Of a stretch of 64,000 bases of DNA, positions 57,298 through 64,000 are shown piece after piece. A program made the translations under genes and the position numbers. The stretch is from assembly GCA_029339505.1 (NCBI GenBank), contig JAQISU010000036.1:8849001-8913000 (forward strand), read 5' to 3'. The number at the start of each line of letters is the position of its first letter. Position 1 is the first letter of the stretch. The notes under the pieces were generated by a model that made no database searches, was not told where the DNA came from, and saw only the letters and a program-made list of their open reading frames with translations. The stretch is from Unio delphinus (lineage: Eukaryota; Mollusca; Bivalvia; Unionida; Unionidae).

Positions 57298-57690
57298 ATG
57301 TCATATAGTCACGTCTGTATTACTCTGACTCCTGGTCAGCTTAAAATCAGATTCAGCTAAAAGAGACGGAACTACGATATCGTTAACACAAAATCAGATA
57401 ACTCGTGGACAGAATATAATATAACTGACAGCGCGTCAGATTAAGCATTTCAATGATGCAAAAAGATTTTAAAAGGTCTTCAGGTTATTCTTTCTGCGGG
57501 CGCAATCAAAGATAAAATTAAATCAGATGGTATATTTCCATTTCTCGTTGCGTTGACAGCATTGATTGCCGCGGCCGCCCCATCAGTCGCGAAAGCCGCT
57601 GCGTTAGGAGCAGTTGGAACAGCGGCAGGAATGGCACTAAAGAAAGCAAAGGAAAAAGGATACAAAAAAAGAGGCAATCCATAAAAGGAT
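57298..57690 (+). pseudogene. E3 pX-like core protein, copy 1, protease part missing
   Basis: MSYSHVCITLTPGQ start, then, after stops, LQVILSAGAIKDKIKSDGIF and VGTAAGMALKKAKEK. It stops at 57,682 and the adenain-like half is absent. The next sequence is the second duplication unit. Confidence 0.6.
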
Positions 57691-57709
57691 TGGGTCAGCA
57701 GCAGTGAAG

Positions 57710-57905
57710 GTGAACCCTACAACATTCTGTCCGACATAGCACGATTAGAAATTCTCATAGGTGGTAAACGAGCTGGAAATAACTCAACGGAAATAATTAT
57801 TGAAGCCGCTGATATATGTTAGACGAGTATTTTAAAGTGGTATCATGGATATCAGTGTATTTCGAGAATTTATCGATGAACTCGTGGATGGTTATCACAG
57901 TGATT
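57710..57905 (+). pseudogene. second copy of the C-terminal half of the lysine-rich gene
   Basis: DIARLEILIGGKRAGNNS and YREFIDELVDGYHSD-type sequence, nearly the same as 55,845-56,030. Marks the start of the second tandem unit. Confidence 0.6.
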
Positions 57906-57958
57906 GACTGTCCTGCTGACAATTAGTCATACGATTAGATAAATAATAATTAAATAGA

Positions 57959-58324
57959 ATGTTCATACACTACAACCACCATAAGCCAACTATGACGTAC
58001 GTAGTAAATTCACGGTTACCTGTTTATAAAATATATTATGGAGATAATTTCGTTGATGTTGTGCAAGGTGTATTTGCAAGAATGGCTCCAAAAATAGTTC
58101 CCATAACAAACCAATTATCGATAAAAGCAATTGATGTGATTGGTAATAAAGGTATTAGCGCTGTTGGCGATGTTGCCAGTAAAGCGTTTTCGGCAGCTAA
58201 AGAAAGACTTATCACCTTGATTCGACGACAAAAACCACTACCACCAGTGAATCTGGCGTCTACAGAAATCATGCCCGCGAATGTTAGTGAAAAAAAAACC
58301 CATGCGGCAGACAAAAAAAAATAG
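57959..58324 (+). CDS. E3 pVI-like small virion protein, copy 2
   Basis: An open 121-residue frame. An N-terminus with TYVVNSRLPVYKIYYGDNF, a hydrophobic VVQGVFARMAPK segment, then a long Ala/Lys amphipathic helix (SAVGDVASKAFSAAKERLIT) and a basic end. It resembles small core or pVI-like proteins of adenovirus/Polinton relatives, tentatively. It is the best preserved of three copies, although the C-terminus is probably cut by an early stop in an A-run (compare E1). Confidence 0.45.
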   Translation: MFIHYNHHKPTMTYVVNSRLPVYKIYYGDNFVDVVQGVFARMAPKIVPITNQLSIKAIDVIGNKGISAVGDVASKAFSAAKERLITLIRRQKPLPPVNLASTEIMPANVSEKKTHAADKKK

Positions 58325-58440
58325 CAGCATTGCTAAATCAAGGATATGATACGCAAGGAAATATTACCTCAAATATGATAGGGGAAGTGGTCTGAAAGAA
58401 TCAGCGATACCACGATTTAGATCGAGAGATATATAATAAA

Positions 58441-59518
58441 ATGTTTAAATCTTTACCCGATGCAGTATTTGATATAGACGCGCCGGTTCTCAAAATGATT
58501 CTGTACACGATTATCAATTTTATTCCTGTATTGCAATATAACCAGATTAGCGATCAAGAATCGAACTTCAAATTCAAGAAAAGGTAAATATTTCCTACCC
58601 GCTAAAGCTTTCATCTAAGTGGAAGGAGAACTTCTAACATCTGTTGGTAGGGAATATGCAAATGGTGCCCGAGTTGGGTTATTCAATAATGTTATTATGG
58701 CGCTATTTAGTAGAGCAACATATATGATTGATGGAAGGGAAATTGAATCTATCGAGCATGATGTTGATGTTGCCACAACAATAATTGGTTTAGCTACATA
58801 TTCAGATGATTATACAATATCGGCTGGACCATCTAAGTGGACCATCTAAGATGTTTGCTAAGGATATTACTAATAGCGCTGATCATAACAAGTGTGTCAA
58901 ATTACGGACACCAAGAGCTACTGCATCTGATCTACAACCAGATGACGCTGACAAGAAGATTGACCAGCTGCTGAATGTGATGTTATGAAAGATGATAATC
59001 TTAATTACAACTTAGGATTTGCAACTCGTACAAATATTTGCAGGGACGGCGTAGATTAATTTCATGCGCAATTCCACTATCTCATATTTTCGGATTCTGT
59101 AGAAATGTTAGAAACGTTATCTTTAGAGCGAAACATACAGTAGTTCTCGTGCGAGAAAATGATGATCGTGATGCAATCTGGCATACTGCTGGTGTTGATC
59201 ATGGTAGGGTAATTCTGACAAAACTCTCAATGTGGATGCCAGTAATGTCTCCATCAATCACGGCAGAATTAAAATTACTATATTTATAGATACCGGTTCT
59301 AAATCATTGATATCGTGGTTATCAATTACGACGGATACGATGACGAGTTCTGTTAATGGTGTATTTACGTGGCATATGGCATCAAAATATGGTGTTTCTG
59401 CACCGCGGCATATATTCGATGTGCTACAGAGCAATAGCTGTCATACTCAGTGACAAATCGATGTTACTTAAGGGTGCTGATAGAGGAAGAAAATCGTTGA
59501 TGCACCAGTAGAAAACAT
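58441..59518 (+). pseudogene. E3 major-capsid-like protein, copy 2
   Basis: Starts MFKSLPDAVFDID. YNQISDQESNFKFK, YMIDGREIESIEHDV, PLSHIFGFCRNVRN, VVLVRENDDRDAIWH, SLISWLSITTDTMTSSVNG and APRHIF are in the same order as in E1. It then jumps to the C-terminal SDKSMLLKG near 59,455, so about 350 bp are deleted. It also has a small duplication (AGPSKWTI..GPSKM) at 58,822-58,850 and stops. Confidence 0.6.
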
Positions 59519-59576
59519 GTAAAGTTTTCCAAACATATGTAGACAGTTAGATCAATCTCATTAATTAATAAAATAT

Positions 59577-60435
59577 CGTATAGTCACGTTAGTGTCACTC
59601 TGACTCCTGGTCAGATTAAAAAATTGCAATCGGATACAGCTAAAAAAAATGTGGAACTACGATATCGCTAAAACATGATCAAATCACTGGTGGTCAAAAT
59701 AAACTATCACTGACAGCGCGTGAGCTTAAACATTTTAATGGTGCAAAAGATGATGAAAAAGGTGTTCAGATTACTCTCTCTGCGGCTGTGATCAATGACA
59801 CAATTAAATCTGGTGGTATATTTCCACTTCTTCCGCGTTACCAGCGCTGATTGCCGCCGCCTCCCCTGCAGTCGCGAAAGCCAACGCGTTAGGAGCAGTT
59901 GGAACCGCTGCTGAAATGGCAGTATAGAAAGCAGCGGGAAAGGGATACAAGAAAAGAACGGTGTCTAAGACTACCAGGAACTCCTGTGTTCCTGGTTCAG
60001 TGGAAAAAGGCTGAGGATGCCTGAGTCGGTTTAAGAACACAGATTTCAAATTTTGATTTACTTGATGCTGCTAAAAAATTAAGAATAAAAAAATTCAGAG
60101 TTGTTTTTATGCGAGACCAAATACCAAACCACCCAAACAGTATTGAAACAGGTATCTCTAATCTCGATAACAGCACCTGGAACTCACTGGGATGCATACG
60201 TGGTTAATCCACGTGGAATTGTTTAGTTTGATTCATGCGGGCTAGCGCCACCAAGGGAATGGATGCGCTATATACAACAATTAAAATTCCCTCACTGGTA
60301 CTCGACGCTACCAACACAGACAAGAACCAATCCACCAATATGCGGCCAAGAAGTAATTAATGTCCTTGATGCTATATCAAAATCAACTAAACCACCTATA
60401 AAACCATACAAGAATACACGAGTAATAGCGTTTTA
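59577..60435 (+). pseudogene. E3 pX-like core / adenain-like protease, broken
   Basis: MSYSHVSVTLTPGQIKKLQS start, several frameshifts through the core part, then the protease: GTHWDAYVVNPRG (catalytic His, near 60,185), FDSCGLAPPREWMRYIQQ after a TAG at about 60,223, and NPPICGQEVINVLDAI (catalytic Cys near 60,342). It shows the intact spacing from His to Asp to Cys in one frame, which E1 lacks. Confidence 0.7.
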
Positions 60436-60450
60436 GAGAGATCTAGAAAT

Positions 60451-61275
60451 ATAATGATTGATATTTACGGGAGATCTCTAGAGAGTCTAAAAAAACACCG
60501 GGGGATACTGGCAGCAGATTTATCGAGGATAAAATATCTGAAATTGTAAATCTTGCAAGTGTGGATCTAAACGAGTAATGTTTCCTTGACTGATATTATT
60601 ATAGATAGACTTAATGGAATAACCGAAAATTCACTAGCAGTGTTTGATTCTAATGGTATGATTAAACCAGAAGTTCCTTTTTCAACTGTGTTAGATAATA
60701 GTAATAATCGAGTAAAAAAAAAATCAGGTGATACAATGACGGGCGAGCTCAACATGAACTCGAATAAAATAACCGCACTTTGTAATCCAACATCGGATAA
60801 TGACGCTGTAACAAAAGACTATGTAGACGAACTGCGAGAAGAATATAAAACTACTGATGATAAACTATCAACGTTGCGGGCTGAGTATGATATTCATGTA
60901 TATGCGTTTGGAAATCTCCGTAATGATTTAAAAATCCAGATAAAACCATGGATAATTTCTTTGGAAAACCGTCAAATATTCTCATTAAAATCTCTTTATT
61001 AAAACATCTATTGATACGATTAAACAAACACAGGATAATATCGATAGTGATTTTCCTGCTATCTCTGCACGACTTGATAAGATTAAAATAGCACATCAAC
61101 AATATATCAAATACCGTGTACTCGGTAAAACATGAAATTTTCACCTGGACACCTCAACATAGCACTATTAAACTCGCCGCAGAGGTCCGGGGTATAGATT
61201 AATCATAGTTTCAATTTAATGTGTCACCGGATTCATCAACTAGTGGTGTTAATACTGCATAGAATTTTTAATTTA
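60451..61275 (+). pseudogene. E3 fibre-like protein, partly open
   Basis: MIDIYGRSLESL start, a frameshift near 60,575, then an open frame 60,586-61,002 with NGITENSLAVFDSNGMIKPE and the shaft motif GDTMTGELNMNSNKIT followed by DAVTKDYVDEL. A coiled stretch (TTDDKLSTLRAEYDIHVYAF) follows. The C-terminal head is shortened and broken after AAEVRGI. Confidence 0.65.
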
Positions 61276-61294
61276 TTTAAGTAAATAGTATAAC

Positions 61295-61843
61295 GAATGT
61301 CCAACAATATCGATACGATCAAGTGCGCGAGTTTCAAACTAAACTAAAAAATCTCGTTGACGAGTATACAGTACAATTAAACAAATACCGCAGGCGTATT
61401 ACCCGTGTTGACATAATCGTGTATTTGGCTTCATCTGTTATTGCTTGAACGGGTATATTGTTATCAACTGTAACAATGATTACACCTGCAGTTGTCACAA
61501 TTTGTGTTTCAGCAACAACAACAATTACAGGATTTCTTAATATCATTGCGACAAAATATCCACATGCATTAAGAATAAATTACACAAGTATATAACTGAA
61601 TTACATATCGCAACGGCTGCATATTCTCAGATATCTTCGTTGATATCATCCAGTCTCGACGATACAGTGATATCAGATAACGAGTTCTTGGTGATGACTA
61701 GCATCTACCACACAGCAACATCAAAATTAGAAAAATATAAAAGTAATAACAACGGCACCGACATCGACAACGGAATTATTGCAACAGATAGCCGCGAACA
61801 CAACTCCGGCAAGAACAACCATGATCTCGATAACTTCAACTAA
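61295..61843 (+). pseudogene. E3 hydrophobic structural protein, broken
   Basis: MSNNIDTIKCASFK start, stops in the hydrophobic part, then SSLDDTVISDNEFLVM and SKLEKYKSNN in an open frame to the stop at 61,843. The end overlaps the penton-like ATG (61,821), as in E1. Confidence 0.55.
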
Positions 61844-63110
61844 CCCTGAATTCAGCTTGAACATTCCAAATGCAATTCCGGTAAAGGAAATCGCACTAGC
61901 AAAATTATGAGTATACTACAGTTGGCCAAATATCAGATCAAAATCATTTGGTGGGCAGCAACCGAATAATTCTCTAGTGTTTGCGAGTAAAAATAAACCA
62001 GATGGAACTCTTGATTGGCATAATGTTTTTATTCCGTCCGATAATTATCAAATCGAACAGATCAATAATGAACTCCAGCGTAGAATAAAATCCATTACAG
62101 AAAAAGAATCAAAAATTGCTATAACGGTTCACGAACCGACATTATCAGCCGCGATTGAGATAAACTCACCTGGTTATGTTGTAGAACTTTATGAATAATT
62201 GATCAGAACTGTACTAGGATGGCCTGAAATTCCAGGACCTAAATATCAAATACCGCGAGAACCAACCTTGAAGGTTTTACCAAACATGTGAACACATTTA
62301 TAACACAACCAGAGTACAGGAAATCGATTTGGGAAAAGGAATTATTCATTATTCTTGATGGCAAAATATTCCCACGCGTCTTAATAAATTATTTATGGAT
62401 GATACTACAGGGCCTGATTTTAAATGGTTGTAAACGAGGGATATATAAATACTTTCAAAGGCATAATTACCCCCGAACTCACTGACGCATTTGGTAGATT
62501 GCCAAATATACTTGTTAGTGCTACAAAGGATTAATCTGATGACTTAAAACAACAAATTATCGAAACAACTAAGCATTTAAATCAAATAATAGACGATATC
62601 GAGTACAATAATCTACGACTTCGTGATCGAGTAATACATTTTATAGATTCTCGTACGTATAATAATGACCCAGACGGAGGATAGAGACATATAGCTCCTA
62701 GAAATGTCAATATATCCTCGGTGATCGCAGTAAATCTAGTATGTGATTTTATTGATGGAAGCTATCAAATAAAACTCGAAACATCAAATCAGGCTCAGCG
62801 ATGATACATTTTATATTCATTTACACCACTGGTTCCACCTGGATTTTTAATTGTTCAAGAACCAGTATATCGTATCTATATGCGGTGTCATAATAGTTCA
62901 TTAACGAGAATACATTTTAAACTCACTGAGCAATCTGGTAACTTGATTGACTTGGATAATGAAATTTTACAAATAAGTCTCATTTGGAGGGGTGCTTCCA
63001 CTGACTATGTAACCACAATACATATATATGAAATCAACTGAACAATACCTATCCAAAATGAATATTTAGATGACATGAGAAGGTCACTGGAGCTGAATAT
63101 TCCGTGTTGA
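61821..63110 (+). pseudogene. E3 penton-like/minor capsid protein, broken but full span
   Basis: Start MISITSTNPEFSLN, then NNSLVFASKNKPDGTLDW, NYQIEQINNELQRRIKS, INSPGYVVELYE. A middle part has KGIITPELTDAFGRLPN and IIETTKHLNQIIDDIEYN. The C-terminal part has IDGSYQIKLETSNQAQ, PPGFLIVQEPVYRIYMRCHN and NLIDLDNEILQISLIW. At least six stops or frameshifts. It gives the whole domain order of the protein, which E1 and E4 show only in pieces. Confidence 0.6.
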
Positions 63111-64000
63111 CTACTTCAGAGAAGCAGACAGCATATGAGTTTGAAGCTTGCAAAATGTATGTAGATTGGTGTACTTGCAGAGCAGATGTGTGATAACTCC
63201 TACAAATTAGTTTTAAGTTGCACATATATAAATATAAAAAGTATGCAATTTCTATTTAACTATTAATTCTTAAATTACGTGTCACGACACAAGTCATGTC
63301 ACTGGGATAAGTCTTGTAGTGTTTATAGTAACATCTTCATTTTTCCGATACGCAGAGATGATGTATGTCACGATATGCACTTTAAGGGTTAACAGTTAAA
63401 TAAAAATTGTATACTGCACATAAATATACATATGTGTGTGTGTGTGTAACAGGATTAAAATCAGTGCTTTTTGCTTCAATTTTCAGATCACAACAAAATT
63501 CCTGCATACAAATGGAGTGATGAGTTAGATACCGAGGAGAACACAAAATCTAAGTTATGAGGAATATTGCCAGTACCTAATCTGAATTTTATCTCCATAG
63601 TTAAAGTAGAACTATGCTTCAAACATGAATACACACAATTGGACCCCCTTCATCAAATTCATGTACTGATAGAACTGTCGTTTTTTTTACATAACCATTA
63701 GTCAGCTGACAGTATGAATAATTTCACAATTGATTTGATACAATAACTGATTAATTACCTTTGTAAATACCTTGGGTTGCAGAAAAACTTAAAACGCACA
63801 CATTTTATTTGCTGGACACCAATTAGTGATAACCTTCTAATTAATTAGTGACAACCCTCTGATCAATTATTGACAACGTTTTGATTAATACTATTGCAAC
63901 TTTCTTTTAAATAAATTAAATAAAAGATTAAAAGTTACAATACTCTAAACCTAAAATTCGGATGATAATATTAAAATGCCAAAAGAATATGGAAAAAAGT
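63111..64000. other. host or element flank, no gene recognised
   Basis: AT-rich DNA with a short (GT)n at 63,431-63,448 and a small ATTAGTGA-type direct repeat at 63,820-63,890. No E3 right terminal repeat is visible. Confidence 0.5.

Overview
The window is animal genomic DNA, most likely from a mollusc. It is AT-rich, full of microsatellites and minisatellites, and carries RTE-like and CR1/L2-like LINE remains plus at least three copies of a tRNA-derived SINE. The hairpin motif AGGGAGATAACTCC, which I recall as frequent in mollusc DNA, is also present. I see no convincing host protein-coding gene. Almost all recognisable coding sequence belongs to integrated virus-like elements of the Polinton/adintovirus type.

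Layout. (1) 1-1,944: host DNA with simple repeats. (2) 1,951-32,417: element E1, bounded by about 250-bp terminal inverted repeats (TIRs) that start with 5'-AG and flanked by a 6-bp target duplication, TCCCAG. Without its insertion E1 is about 17.3 kb, a normal size for this group. Its left part holds a morphogenesis block, all on the minus strand: small lysine-rich/coiled genes, a pVI-like small protein, a capsid-like protein, a pX-like/adenain-like protease, a fibre-like protein, a hydrophobic protein and a penton-like protein. Its right part holds the replication/packaging block: Zn protein, HNH endonuclease, a PolB-SF1 helicase-HNH fusion, RVE integrase, PLA2, Zn ribbon and packaging ATPase. 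E1 is heavily broken and has a SINE in its polymerase. (3) 3,079-16,218: element E2, nested inside E1. It has its own AGCAGCAG... termini and an apparent CCAGA target duplication. E2 is a 13.1-kb near-perfect palindrome: two inverted copies of the replication/packaging block around a 1.4-kb unique centre with one Zn protein and one HNH gene. It has no capsid genes. (4) 32,424-51,900: host DNA with two RTE-like and two CR1/L2-like LINE fragments, a 1-kb minisatellite and other tandem repeats. (5) 51,900-63,110: relics of further elements. These are an HNH/Zn pair, a penton-like gene fragment (E4), and a plus-strand morphogenesis block (E3) whose left end interrupts E4 and whose capsid genes are tandemly duplicated. 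(6) 63,110-64,000: host DNA.

How the genes would have worked together (family knowledge plus inference). The integrase inserts the element. The giant PolB-helicase-HNH protein replicates it. The A32-like ATPase packages DNA into a capsid built from the MCP-like and penton-like proteins. The adenain-like protease matures the particle, the fibre-like protein would bind cells, and the PLA2 would breach membranes. Three inactivating lesions shared by both E2 arms show that the palindrome formed from, or was homogenised to, an already defective copy. E2 therefore looks like a fold-back defective or satellite-like derivative.
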